NCBI GenBank assembly: GCA_964247975.1
Contig: CAXTWH010000002.1
Span: 124,001 to 188,000, forward strand
Origin: KBS-96 sp964247975
GTDB taxonomy: Bacteria; Acidobacteriota; Terriglobia; Bryobacterales; Bryobacteraceae
Length of the DNA: 64,000 nucleotides
Direction of reading: 5' to 3'
Below, piece after piece: positions 17,594-25,885 of the stretch (positions are counted from its first letter, which is position 1; each line of letters opens with the position of its first letter). The position numbers and the translations under genes are program-made. The notes under the pieces were generated by a model. The model was not told the DNA's origin. It did not search any database and saw only the letters and a list, made by a program, of their open reading frames with translations.

Positions 17594-20221
17594 ATGCCGG
17601 ACGCCGCTTCACCACCAGATAACCCGGAAACCACAGGATATAGCCTCGACCCATTAAAGCCGTCCACTTCCGCGCCAACCGAATTTGAATCCGATTTACA
17701 ACCGGCTGCAACGGCCATTGGTCCATACCATCTTTTGCAGAAGATTGCCGAAGGAGGGATGGGCGAGGTTTGGCTTGCCGAGCAGAAGCAGCCTGTCCGC
17801 CGCCGCGTAGCAATCAAGCTCATCAAGGCCGGAATGGATTCCCGCGAAGTTGTTCTCCGTTTTGAATCAGAGCGCCAAGCGCTGGCGTTAATGGATCACC
17901 CCTGCATTGCCAAAGTCTACGATGCCGGATCAACTCTGCGGGGCAGTCCGTACTTTGTTATGGAGTACGTGCCTGGAGTTCCTATCTCTACTTTTTGTGA
18001 CACGCATAAGCTTTCCACGCGCCAGCGATTGCAGTTGTTCATCCACGTTTGTGAGGGCGTTCAGCACGCCCATCAAAAAGCTATCATTCATCGCGACCTG
18101 AAACCTTCTAACATTTTAGTGGTCGAAGTGGATGGGCAGCCGTCGCCCAAAATCATTGATTTCGGTGTTGCTAAGGCTGTTTCTCAGCGACTTATTGAAC
18201 AAACCATGTTCACGCGAGTCGGCAGCGTGCTGGGTACGCCCGAGTACATGAGCCCTGAACAAGCCGGTTCCGACGGCGAAGACATCGATACGCGCAGCGA
18301 CGTTTACTCATTGGGCGTTGTTCTTTACGAACTGCTGGCAGGCGCTCCGCCGCTCGATTTGAAAGCCATTGGCTATTTCGAGTTTGCGCGTAAGCTACGC
18401 GAAACGGATACTCCCAAGCCAAGCACTAAGGTGCGCAGCCTTGCCTCTTCGTCCGTTGCTCCGGCCCGGAATGGGAGTACAGGCTTGATGCTTCTCGCCA
18501 AAGAACTTCGCGGCGACCTGGATTGCATCACCCTGAAATGCCTTGAAAAGGATCGCAATCGCCGCTACGGCTCGCCTTCGGAACTGGCCGCCGACCTTCA
18601 TCGATATCTCCAGCATCTTCCGGTGCTGGCCACGCCGCCATCGGCTGCCTACCGGCTTCGCAAATTTGCCCAGCGTAATCGCGGGTTGCTGGCTGCGGTC
18701 TGCGCGCTTCTGATTGTACTAGTGGCGGGTACGCTTGTCAGCGTGTACCAGGCAGTACGCGCGCGCAAAGCGGAACGCGCTGCGCTCCTGCAGCGTGACC
18801 GCGCGGACGCGGAGGCTGCCACCGCCGCGGCTGTAAATGAATTTCTTCAGAAAGACTTATTGTCGGAAGCCGGTGCCGACCAGCAGAACGGAGATGCCGC
18901 GCCTGATCCTGATGTTAAGGTGAAAACCCTGGTGAATCGGGCTGCCGCGGCAATTCCCAAAAAATTTGCTGGAAAGCCGCTGGTGGAAGCCGATCTTCGC
19001 GATACGCTGGCCAACACCTACCTCAGTCTTGGCATGCTCAAGGAAGCTGAAAACCAAGCGCGTGAGTCGGTTGATCTGAACACCAAAACTCGCGGGCTTT
19101 CATCCGAAAAAACTATTGACGCGATGCAAGCTCTGGCCACCATACAATTTAATGCTGGTCGGTATGCTGATTCGGTTCGTTATCAGGAGCGCGTTCTGGA
19201 AGCTGCTCAAAAGAGCCTGGGGCCGCAAAACAGTCGCACCCTTACCGCTATGCAGTCGGCGGCGGTCGATTATATGATGATGGGCGACCCGGCAAGAGCC
19301 GAACCGCTTTTAAAGAAGGTTCTTGATCTGCAGGTTCGTTCAATCGGGTACGACGATTCCCGCACGCTTGATACCAGTGATAGTTTGGCTACTCTCTACC
19401 TGCAGGATGGGCGCTACAACGAAGCGCGAAAACTGCTGGAACGCGGTCTTCAAAGCTACCAGAAAGTTTATGGCCCCGATCATCCCAACACGCAGCGGGA
19501 ACTCTTCGGCTTTGCTCGCATTCTTTACAACACCGGCGATTATGCGAAAGCCGAGCAGTTGTGTTCAGCGGTTTACCAGAGTAATCTACGGCTACTCGGC
19601 GCTTCGCACTTCAAAACACTCGCTGCCGCCAGAACGCTGAGTCGCATCTACGAAGCGGAAGGAAAACTTCCCGAAGCCGAATCACTTGCTACCAATACGC
19701 TTCGCCAAATCATTTCCAGCGCGGGAAACGATACCGTTGAAGCTTATTTTACTCACCAGGCTTTGGCGAGCATCTATGAAAAACAGAATAACTACCGCAA
19801 AGCCGAGGTTCTGCTTCGGGAAGACCAAAGCGCCGTTGAGCGCGTTTTCGATCACGACAACCCGGAAGCGGCTATCGCGGCCCAGTTGCTCGGAAGCAAT
19901 CTCTTGCACCAAGGCCAATGTGAGCAGGCCGCGCGTTACCTGGAAAAGGCTGATCAGTTTTGGCAAGCTCATCCCGCCCCCAACTGGAGGCGCTTTCAAG
20001 CGCAAAGTCTGTTGGGCGCAGCCGCTGCCTGCAATAAAGAATTTGGGCCGGCTGAAAAGCTACTGCTCAGTGGCTATCAAGGGTTGAAAGAAAGTGCGCC
20101 GAGAATGCCAGCCAGGGAGCAAGCCCAAGTTAAAGAAGCGGCGACACGCCTTCAGCAGCTTTACACAGCTTGGAAAAAGCCGGAAGATGAACAACGATGG
20201 CAAGCCGCAGCGAATCAATAA
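17594..20221 (+). CDS. Membrane Ser/Thr protein kinase with extracytoplasmic TPR domain
   Basis: 875-residue PknB-like receptor kinase. Residues ~43-350 form the kinase domain: glycine loop IAEGGMGEVWLAEQ, catalytic Lys in VAIKLIK, HRDLKPSN loop, DFG (IIDFGVAKA) and GTPEYMSPEQAG. A single transmembrane helix lies at ~362-385 (GLLAAVCALLIVLVAGTLVSV). The outer part (~390-870) is packed with TPR helices of the kinesin-light-chain/NB-ARC type (YADSVRYQERVLEAAQKSLG, YNEARKLLERGLQSYQKVYG, YGPDHPNTQREL). All catalytic residues are intact. The 3' end overlaps the FHA-GAF-PP2C gene by 25 bases, so the kinase and a possible opposing phosphatase or FHA reader are made together. Confidence 0.92.
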   Translation: MPDAASPPDNPETTGYSLDPLKPSTSAPTEFESDLQPAATAIGPYHLLQKIAEGGMGEVWLAEQKQPVRRRVAIKLIKAGMDSREVVLRFESERQALALMDHPCIAKVYDAGSTLRGSPYFVMEYVPGVPISTFCDTHKLSTRQRLQLFIHVCEGVQHAHQKAIIHRDLKPSNILVVEVDGQPSPKIIDFGVAKAVSQRLIEQTMFTRVGSVLGTPEYMSPEQAGSDGEDIDTRSDVYSLGVVLYELLAGAPPLDLKAIGYFEFARKLRETDTPKPSTKVRSLASSSVAPARNGSTGLMLLAKELRGDLDCITLKCLEKDRNRRYGSPSELAADLHRYLQHLPVLATPPSAAYRLRKFAQRNRGLLAAVCALLIVLVAGTLVSVYQAVRARKAERAALLQRDRADAEAATAAAVNEFLQKDLLSEAGADQQNGDAAPDPDVKVKTLVNRAAAAIPKKFAGKPLVEADLRDTLANTYLSLGMLKEAENQARESVDLNTKTRGLSSEKTIDAMQALATIQFNAGRYADSVRYQERVLEAAQKSLGPQNSRTLTAMQSAAVDYMMMGDPARAEPLLKKVLDLQVRSIGYDDSRTLDTSDSLATLYLQDGRYNEARKLLERGLQSYQKVYGPDHPNTQRELFGFARILYNTGDYAKAEQLCSAVYQSNLRLLGASHFKTLAAARTLSRIYEAEGKLPEAESLATNTLRQIISSAGNDTVEAYFTHQALASIYEKQNNYRKAEVLLREDQSAVERVFDHDNPEAAIAAQLLGSNLLHQGQCEQAARYLEKADQFWQAHPAPNWRRFQAQSLLGAAAACNKEFGPAEKLLLSGYQGLKESAPRMPAREQAQVKEAATRLQQLYTAWKKPEDEQRWQAAANQ

Positions 20222-21879
20222 ACTCCACCAGCAGCACGGACAGTTTGACCATAGAATCTCCCGGTATCAAGCCTATGCGTGTTCCCTTGGAGCGGCAAAC
20301 TTACCGGCTTGGCCGCGCTTCAGCAAACGAATTATCCTTTCCGGAAGATTCAAGTTTGTCGCGGGAGCATTTGATTTTCGAGCGAACCACCGAAGGCTGG
20401 ACGGTCCGCGATCTTTTCAGCCGCAACGGGACGCAGATCAACAGTGTTCCGATTACCAAGCCAACCTTATTGGCGCATGGTGACAAAATTGCCGCCGGTC
20501 ATCTTTCCATTTATTTTGATAATGGAATTAAGCCTGTTGAAGCTCGCTTGAATAACGTTACGTTCATTGATCATCATGTGGTAAGCGTCAGCCCTACGGT
20601 ATCGGTCAATCTGAAATCGGCTCTGGAAGGCACTGCTAACGCCGCTAGTCCGCAAGCCTTGGAAAGGTCGCACCTGCAGGTAATCACGCGGGCCAGCCGC
20701 CTCTTAGCCGGGCTGGGCACGCGTGACAAACTGTTTGAACTGGTTCTCGACCTTTCGCTCAGTGCTGTAAAAGCGTCGCGCGGAGTGGTTATGACCGCCG
20801 ATGGTAGCGACAATCTGCAAATCCGCGCTCTACGGGGTGAGGGCTTTCGCATCAGCACAGTTGTAGCCGATCTGGTGATCAAGCAAGCTAAGTCGCTGTT
20901 GATTCGCGATGCTCTGCTGGATGAAAATCTTGCTTCTCAGGCCAGCATCGTGTCACAGGAAATCCGCAGCATCTTGGCGGTTCCGCTGCAAACTGATGAA
21001 CGGGTTATCGGATTGTTGTACCTTGATTCGCCGCGCCTCGTTCGTGAGTTTACGCCCGAAGAATTGAATCTGATTACAATCATCGCCAACATCGCCGCCA
21101 TTCGCATTGAACACGCCCAGTTATGGGAAAAAGAGCAGGCTCGAAAACTGCTCGATCAGGATCTGGAGCGGGCCGCCGAAATTCAGCGTAAGCTCCTTCC
21201 CTCTACCGTGCCGCAGATTCGCGGTTTCGACTGCGCCGGTTACAACGCGCCGTGCCGCACCGTAGGTGGAGATTATTACGACTTCCTTCTTTATCCGGAT
21301 GGCCGCATCGCTATATTGATCGGCGATGTTTCCGGCAAAGGATTAGGAGCGGCGCTGCTGATGTCCAGTTTGCAAGCGCGCGCCCAGGTCATTTTCAGTG
21401 AACCGGAAAATCTCGCCGCGGAAGTGGTCCGTTTGAATCGAAGTATCTCCTCCACCTGCCCCGGTAACTGCTTTATCACTTTCTTCATAGCCGTTCTGGA
21501 TCCTTCTTCTGCGGAAGTAATCTACTGCAATGCTGGCCATAACCCGCCGCTGCTGCTCCGCCTTAGCGGCGAACTTGAAACTCTCGAAGCAACCGGTATT
21601 CCGCTCGGCATCAGCCCTGCCGCCATTTATGAACAGAAGGCTTGTTACCTAAACGAAGGCGACATGTTCGTTCTGTTCAGCGATGGCGTGACCGAAGCCT
21701 GCCGAACGGGAACAGAAGAAGAATATGGGGAAGACCGTCTGGTTGCCACCGCTCGCAGAATGCAAAAACAGAGTTCGGCAAACGTTATCAAGGAAGTGAA
21801 GAACGATCTTCTGCTCTTCAACAGCGGCCTTGCGGCTGACGATATCACGCTCGTTGTTGCCAGAAAACCTCCTCTTTAG
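20197..21879 (+). CDS. FHA-GAF-PP2C (RsbU/SpoIIE-type) phosphatase
   Basis: 560 residues with three domains in order. An FHA phosphothreonine-binding domain at ~28-108 (YRLGRASANEL, SREHLIFE, DLFSRNGTQIN) is followed by a GAF sensor domain at ~160-310. A PP2C/SpoIIE serine phosphatase domain comes at ~330-558 with metal-binding motifs GGDYYDFLLYPDGRIAILIGDVSGKGLGAALLM, NAGHNPPLLL and FSDGVTEA. Such proteins dephosphorylate anti-anti-sigma factors or kinase targets. The ATG lies inside the kinase gene, implying translational coupling, and its FHA domain is well suited to docking on the autophosphorylated kinase. No sigma or anti-anti-sigma gene is adjacent. Confidence 0.92.
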   Translation: MASRSESINSTSSTDSLTIESPGIKPMRVPLERQTYRLGRASANELSFPEDSSLSREHLIFERTTEGWTVRDLFSRNGTQINSVPITKPTLLAHGDKIAAGHLSIYFDNGIKPVEARLNNVTFIDHHVVSVSPTVSVNLKSALEGTANAASPQALERSHLQVITRASRLLAGLGTRDKLFELVLDLSLSAVKASRGVVMTADGSDNLQIRALRGEGFRISTVVADLVIKQAKSLLIRDALLDENLASQASIVSQEIRSILAVPLQTDERVIGLLYLDSPRLVREFTPEELNLITIIANIAAIRIEHAQLWEKEQARKLLDQDLERAAEIQRKLLPSTVPQIRGFDCAGYNAPCRTVGGDYYDFLLYPDGRIAILIGDVSGKGLGAALLMSSLQARAQVIFSEPENLAAEVVRLNRSISSTCPGNCFITFFIAVLDPSSAEVIYCNAGHNPPLLLRLSGELETLEATGIPLGISPAAIYEQKACYLNEGDMFVLFSDGVTEACRTGTEEEYGEDRLVATARRMQKQSSANVIKEVKNDLLLFNSGLAADDITLVVARKPPL

Positions 21880-22042
21880 GAACGCATCCTTTCGCCTCAC
21901 CTCTTTAACAGTAGAAATTTGACGCCGCTTGCCGACGATCTTTATATCGTATATATTTGTGTATAGGATAAAGAGATTGGAAATAGGTCGCACTTACAAC
22001 CAGGACACGCGCGCCGAAGTGGTTACGAACGTCATGCTGGAA

Positions 22043-22065
22043 AGCACTTCTAGGTGTAAAGTGCT
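22043..22065. promoter_or_regulatory. Candidate operator for the TetR regulator at 22078
   Basis: Inverted repeat AGCACTT (22043-22049) and AAGTGCT (22059-22065), nine bases apart, ending 12 bases before the TetR start codon. Position and size fit autoregulation by a TetR dimer. The site has not been matched to a known operator. Confidence 0.45.
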
Positions 22066-22077
22066 GGCAAAACAAGC

Positions 22078-22725
22078 ATGACCCGCCCGCGCGGCTCGCA
22101 GAACACGATGTATCAGGAGAAGCGCGCGGCCTTGCTAGATAAGCTGCGCCTTAGTCTCACCGCGACCGGCAATGACAAGCTGACGTTCAGCGAACTCGCC
22201 GCCAAAGCGGAAGTCAGCATTCCAACGCTGCGGCATTATTTCGGTAATCGTACAAAACTGATCGAAGAAGTACTGGCGATGCTGAACAGCAAGGGTCAGC
22301 CTTATATTCGCAAAACTGCTTCGGCGTTGCTGCCATTCTCCGAGTCGATTCTCGAAGCAGCTAATACCATGCTGTCGGGGGTTCGTTATGGGCGAATGGA
22401 CAAAGTTCACACCCTCGGCCTGACTGAAGGACTGGAAGATGCCGCGTTGGGGCCGGCGTATCTGAACCAGATTCTGGAGCCGGGCCTGCAGGCGTTAGAA
22501 ACAAGGCTTGCCGCTCATCAGGCACGTGGCGAGATGCGTTCCGGCTCCGTGCGGCATGCGGCAATTACATTTTTGGCGCCCCTGCTTTTGGTGAGCCTTC
22601 ATCAAAATGGGCTGGGCGGCCGTGCTGTCCGGCTTATGGAAATGGAAAGTTTCGTCCGCGATCACGTTGACATGTTTGTGCGGGCCTATGGAACAGGCCC
22701 GGAGGAAGAAAGAACCAAACCATGA
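22078..22725 (+). CDS. TetR/AcrR-family transcriptional regulator
   Basis: 215 residues. The N-terminal helix-turn-helix is in LTFSELAAKAEVSIPTLRHYFGNRTKLIEEVL, the standard TetR pattern; the remainder is an all-helical ligand and dimer domain with no recognisable ligand. The stop overlaps the start of the following oxidoreductase gene (ATGA, 22722-22725), so the pair forms one transcript, and the regulator presumably controls the oxidoreductase and itself in response to a small electrophile or quinone. A 23-base inverted repeat just upstream is a likely operator. Confidence 0.88.
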   Translation: MTRPRGSQNTMYQEKRAALLDKLRLSLTATGNDKLTFSELAAKAEVSIPTLRHYFGNRTKLIEEVLAMLNSKGQPYIRKTASALLPFSESILEAANTMLSGVRYGRMDKVHTLGLTEGLEDAALGPAYLNQILEPGLQALETRLAAHQARGEMRSGSVRHAAITFLAPLLLVSLHQNGLGGRAVRLMEMESFVRDHVDMFVRAYGTGPEEERTKP

Positions 22726-23672
22726 AAGCGATCACGTTCAATGAATATGGGCCAGCCGACGTTCTCACAATGAGTGAGGTTGACATGCCGGTGCCCGGCC
22801 CCGGCCAGGTAATCGTCAAGATCCAGGCTGCCGGAATTAACCCTGGAGATTGGCGGATTCGCAGCGGTCAGTTTCGCCGCGCTTTCCGTATCAGAATGCC
22901 CTTTATTCCCGGCTCAGATATCGCCGGTTCGGTAGTGGCTACCGCAGAGAATGCAAAGCGTTTCCAGCCGGGCGATCGGATTTATGCCATGTTGCCGCTT
23001 AAGACTGGCGGTGGCTACGCACAGTTCGCGGCGGTCGATGAGATGGGCGCCGCGCTGGCTCCAAAGACCGCAGCCTGGGAAAACAGCGGTGCCATGCCCT
23101 TGGCCGGCTTGACCGCCTTACAGGGTCTGCAAAAACACGGCGATGTTCGCCCCGGCCACACCGTGTTAATCAATGGCGGCTCTGGAGGTGTCGGACACTT
23201 CGCCGTGCAGATTGCCGCTGCGCTCGGCGCAGAAGTGCATGCGATAACCAGTACCCCCAATCTCGAATGGGTACGATCGCTCGGAGCGCAGCAGGTTCTC
23301 GATTACAAAACGCAGGATGTTTTCGCCGGGCTGCCGCGCTTTGATGTAGTCTTCGACACAATTGCGACGCAATCCTTTCGGTGCTGGTCAAAGGTGCTTA
23401 AACCTGGTGGCGCATTGGTCACTGTCAATCCGGTTATCGGAAGGGTTATACCCGGGTTTCTCACAAAAATGTTCGGCGTCTCAAAGCTGCGCTCATTCTT
23501 CGTGAAGCCCGATGCTGACGACCTCGCTAGGCTTTCCAGCCTGTTCGACGTCGGGCAGGTGCGTCCACGCCTACAGCAGATTTTTGATCTGCAAGAAGCG
23601 GCGGATGCACAGCGCTTGAGCGAGCAGGGCCGGGTAGCGGGAAAGCTGGTGCTTCGTGTCGACAACCACTGA
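22722..23672 (+). CDS. Zinc-independent NADP-dependent quinone oxidoreductase (MDR family)
   Basis: 316-residue medium-chain dehydrogenase/reductase without the zinc-binding residues. The N-terminal GroES-like part reads AITFNEYGPADVLTMSEVDMPVPGPGQVIVKIQAAGINPGDWRIR; the Rossmann dinucleotide motif is TVLINGGSGGVGHFAVQIA; a PGSDIAG block lies between them. It probably reduces quinones or other alpha,beta-unsaturated carbonyls with NADPH. It is coupled to the TetR gene by a four-base overlap, the common arrangement for a stress-inducible reductase. Confidence 0.9.
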   Translation: MKAITFNEYGPADVLTMSEVDMPVPGPGQVIVKIQAAGINPGDWRIRSGQFRRAFRIRMPFIPGSDIAGSVVATAENAKRFQPGDRIYAMLPLKTGGGYAQFAAVDEMGAALAPKTAAWENSGAMPLAGLTALQGLQKHGDVRPGHTVLINGGSGGVGHFAVQIAAALGAEVHAITSTPNLEWVRSLGAQQVLDYKTQDVFAGLPRFDVVFDTIATQSFRCWSKVLKPGGALVTVNPVIGRVIPGFLTKMFGVSKLRSFFVKPDADDLARLSSLFDVGQVRPRLQQIFDLQEAADAQRLSEQGRVAGKLVLRVDNH

Positions 23673-23774
23673 AGCAGCTTCAGATACGTTTACGATAATA
23701 AACCTGAGAAGATTGGTGTCGCACACTGAAAAATCCGAATGGTCCACTCAGTTCGACTCCGTCACGATTTTGTT

Positions 23775-24896
23775 ATGCTGCGCTTCCTCGTGCTCATTCT
23801 CACCTTGGCCTGCGTGGCATATGCCCGGCAATCGACAATTTCCGAGTGGCAGGGCGAGTGGGGAGAATTTTCTCCACAAACCAATCAAACTGGCCAGGTG
23901 CGCTACCTCGGACAATCGCTCCATATCTCGAACTGTCATGATCGAACCTGCCGCTTCGAGATAAGTTGTGAACAGCCGAACGCGCACTGCGGCGGATCTG
24001 GCGATTTTGAACTGACGAGCTCGGAAGCAGTTGCAGCAATCATGAAGCCATCCGGCAGAACCAAAGATCATCTCTGTACGCTGACGCTACGGTTAGTCGG
24101 CACAGGAGCCGGCAAGTCTATTGTCGCCAGCGCAGCAGCCGGAGACTGCGGCTACTATTGCACGGCAAATGGTCAACTGGAAGGCCGTTTTCCGTTCCGC
24201 ACAGCCGGCCAATACTACGGAAGCGATCTTCAGTCTTGTTTTTCGGATCTGTCGAATGCGCGCTTGGCTATCTGCAACAACCAAAGTCTTGCAGAAGCCG
24301 AGAATCGGTGGATCAGGCTCCTCGAAGACGTACAGGGTTTAAAGCAAGCGAACGGCGACGCACGCGGACAAGTGCTCAACGCGCTGCGAAGCTGTGACAC
24401 ACAAAATGATGCACAAGCTTGTATCCGGAATTTGATCGAATCAAATATCAGCAACCTGACCCGGCAGAAAAACGAGCTCATTGCCGGCATTACCGAAGCC
24501 GGTGATGCAGCGGAAGCAGCGCGGCAAATTTCATCCATCACGGGTAGTTATCGCAAAACTTTTGAAAACAGCGATGTGCAAGGTGACACTTTTCAATCAA
24601 CGGATTCGCTTGAGATTAAGCAAGCATCTGCCACCAGCATTTCGTTTAATGTTCACCTGGAATTCTTCAATGGACATCAATGCGAAGCGGACGGCGTGGC
24701 GGAATTTAAGCGCGCCGGAGTGTTCGTGTATCGTCCGCCGGAACAAGATAATAGTTGTATTTTCGAGATAGTTCCCAAAGAGGACGGAGTACATTTTGCG
24801 GACCCTACGGGCCAATGCCGGATGCTGAACTGCGGCGCACGTGGCGGTTGGAACGGGGCCGGCTTCCTGTTTACAGATCGATTAAAGAACAATTGA
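23775..24896 (+). CDS. Secreted Cys-rich protein with LprI-like domain
   Basis: ~373 residues counted from the ATG at 23775, which directly opens a signal peptide (LRFLVLILTLACVAYA); an upstream in-frame start at 23739 would add 12 residues. The mature protein has many Cys residues, suggesting disulfides and a periplasmic or extracellular location. A middle segment, CFSDLSNARLAICNNQSLAEAENRWIRLL, resembles the CxxxxxxxExxIC...LAxxD core of LprI/DUF1311 proteins, which in some bacteria inhibit lysozyme. The N-terminal (WQGEWGEFSP) and C-terminal parts (FNVHLEFFNGHQCEADGVAEF) are beta-rich. The function is not established, and the lysozyme-inhibitor link is a hypothesis. Confidence 0.7.
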   Translation: MLRFLVLILTLACVAYARQSTISEWQGEWGEFSPQTNQTGQVRYLGQSLHISNCHDRTCRFEISCEQPNAHCGGSGDFELTSSEAVAAIMKPSGRTKDHLCTLTLRLVGTGAGKSIVASAAAGDCGYYCTANGQLEGRFPFRTAGQYYGSDLQSCFSDLSNARLAICNNQSLAEAENRWIRLLEDVQGLKQANGDARGQVLNALRSCDTQNDAQACIRNLIESNISNLTRQKNELIAGITEAGDAAEAARQISSITGSYRKTFENSDVQGDTFQSTDSLEIKQASATSISFNVHLEFFNGHQCEADGVAEFKRAGVFVYRPPEQDNSCIFEIVPKEDGVHFADPTGQCRMLNCGARGGWNGAGFLFTDRLKNN

Positions 24897-24994
24897 CGGA
24901 ACCGGCTGGGTAAGAACTCTGACGAATCTGGCCCGGGTTGATTTCAGCCTGCTTTTTCCAATCACCCACCGCGTCGTTAGTGTGCGGCAGCCGC

Positions 24995-25507
24995 TTAACG
25001 CCCCTCACGCCGGCGGATCTCATTCTCAATTCGCTCGCGCGTGATGCCGTTTTCAACGAGTCCTTTGCTCACACTGCTTTCTGGATCAACCAGCATAGCC
25101 CAAAGCAGATGCAGCAAACTAACGGTTGACCCGTTCGCATATTCGGAGGCATCATAAAGAACTTTCCGCGCACCCTCAGTTAAAGGCATATCAGCGTCCG
25201 TCGGTAAACCTTCAGAACGCGAACCGAAAACCGAAAACGTGGACCGCAACCTGCCAGCGGCGTCGCGTTCCAGAAACGGATTATCAGTTTGTCTTCTAGG
25301 CAGGCAAATTGGGTCAGCACTTCTCAGTTCATCCGATTCATTCGAAATGTACTCTTGGCGCGTCTGCCCATCGTCGCCGGCCCGATCCTCGCGAATAACT
25401 CCAAGCAGCAGATGCTGGACATCGATGCTGTCGTATCTCAGCCGGCCAGCTTCGATACGGGCAAAGAAGATAACTCGACGAGCCGATTCTGAATAGGTAT
25501 TAAACAT
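24995..25507 (-). CDS. Stand-alone Clp N-terminal (Clp-R) domain protein
   Basis: 170 residues. The opening FNTYSESARRVIFFARIEAGRLRYDSIDVQHLLLGVIRED and the later LTEGARKVLYDASEYANGSTVSLLHLLWAMLVDPES are the two repeats of the Clp-N domain that in ClpA/ClpC binds adaptors and substrates. No AAA+ module follows, so the protein is a free N-domain. Between the repeats is an acidic and Arg-rich linker longer than usual (~50 residues). Free Clp-N proteins in bacteria may act as adaptors or decoys for ClpC. It stands alone, convergent with the LprI-like gene. Confidence 0.82.
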   Translation of the reverse strand: MFNTYSESARRVIFFARIEAGRLRYDSIDVQHLLLGVIREDRAGDDGQTRQEYISNESDELRSADPICLPRRQTDNPFLERDAAGRLRSTFSVFGSRSEGLPTDADMPLTEGARKVLYDASEYANGSTVSLLHLLWAMLVDPESSVSKGLVENGITRERIENEIRRREGR

Positions 25508-25885
25508 CGATGCCTTTTAATATCACATCGGACAAATCAACTGCATAAAATACGATGTAGCTTCATTGCATTCCTCCAAACACAAGGAGATTTAAAGATT
25601 GTTGGGAAATGCCGCGAAGGTCCAGAATAACTTCACTAAAAATGAACCGGAATAGCTGGGCGTTTTACTCGCAACTGCGCTTTATAGCCTCATGCTTCCC
25701 ACCCACAGGAACCGCTGCTGACTTTTCGCTTTGAACCCTCGCTAAACAGCCTGCCCATAACATCTGGGCATTAATATTGCGCTCAACCGGAAAAATTAAC
25801 TCCAAATTCACACGCCCTTTCTAAACTCAATACAGGCCCTAATGCTTGGGCGCGTCTTGCGGCGCGAAAGCCTTATAACTCGCAA
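25508..25885. other. 378-base intergenic region with a small dyad
   Basis: I see no gene here. The region separates the divergent Clp-N gene and the beta-propeller gene and must contain both promoters. Within it, TGCCCA (25752-25757) and TGGGCA (25765-25770) make a perfect six-base dyad with a seven-base spacer, about 115 bases before the propeller start. It is a weak operator candidate. Confidence 0.35.

Noticed and set aside
21649..21993. Minus-strand frame across the end of the FHA-PP2C gene
   Set aside because: Overlaps conserved phosphatase codons and has a Phe/Lys-rich chance composition.
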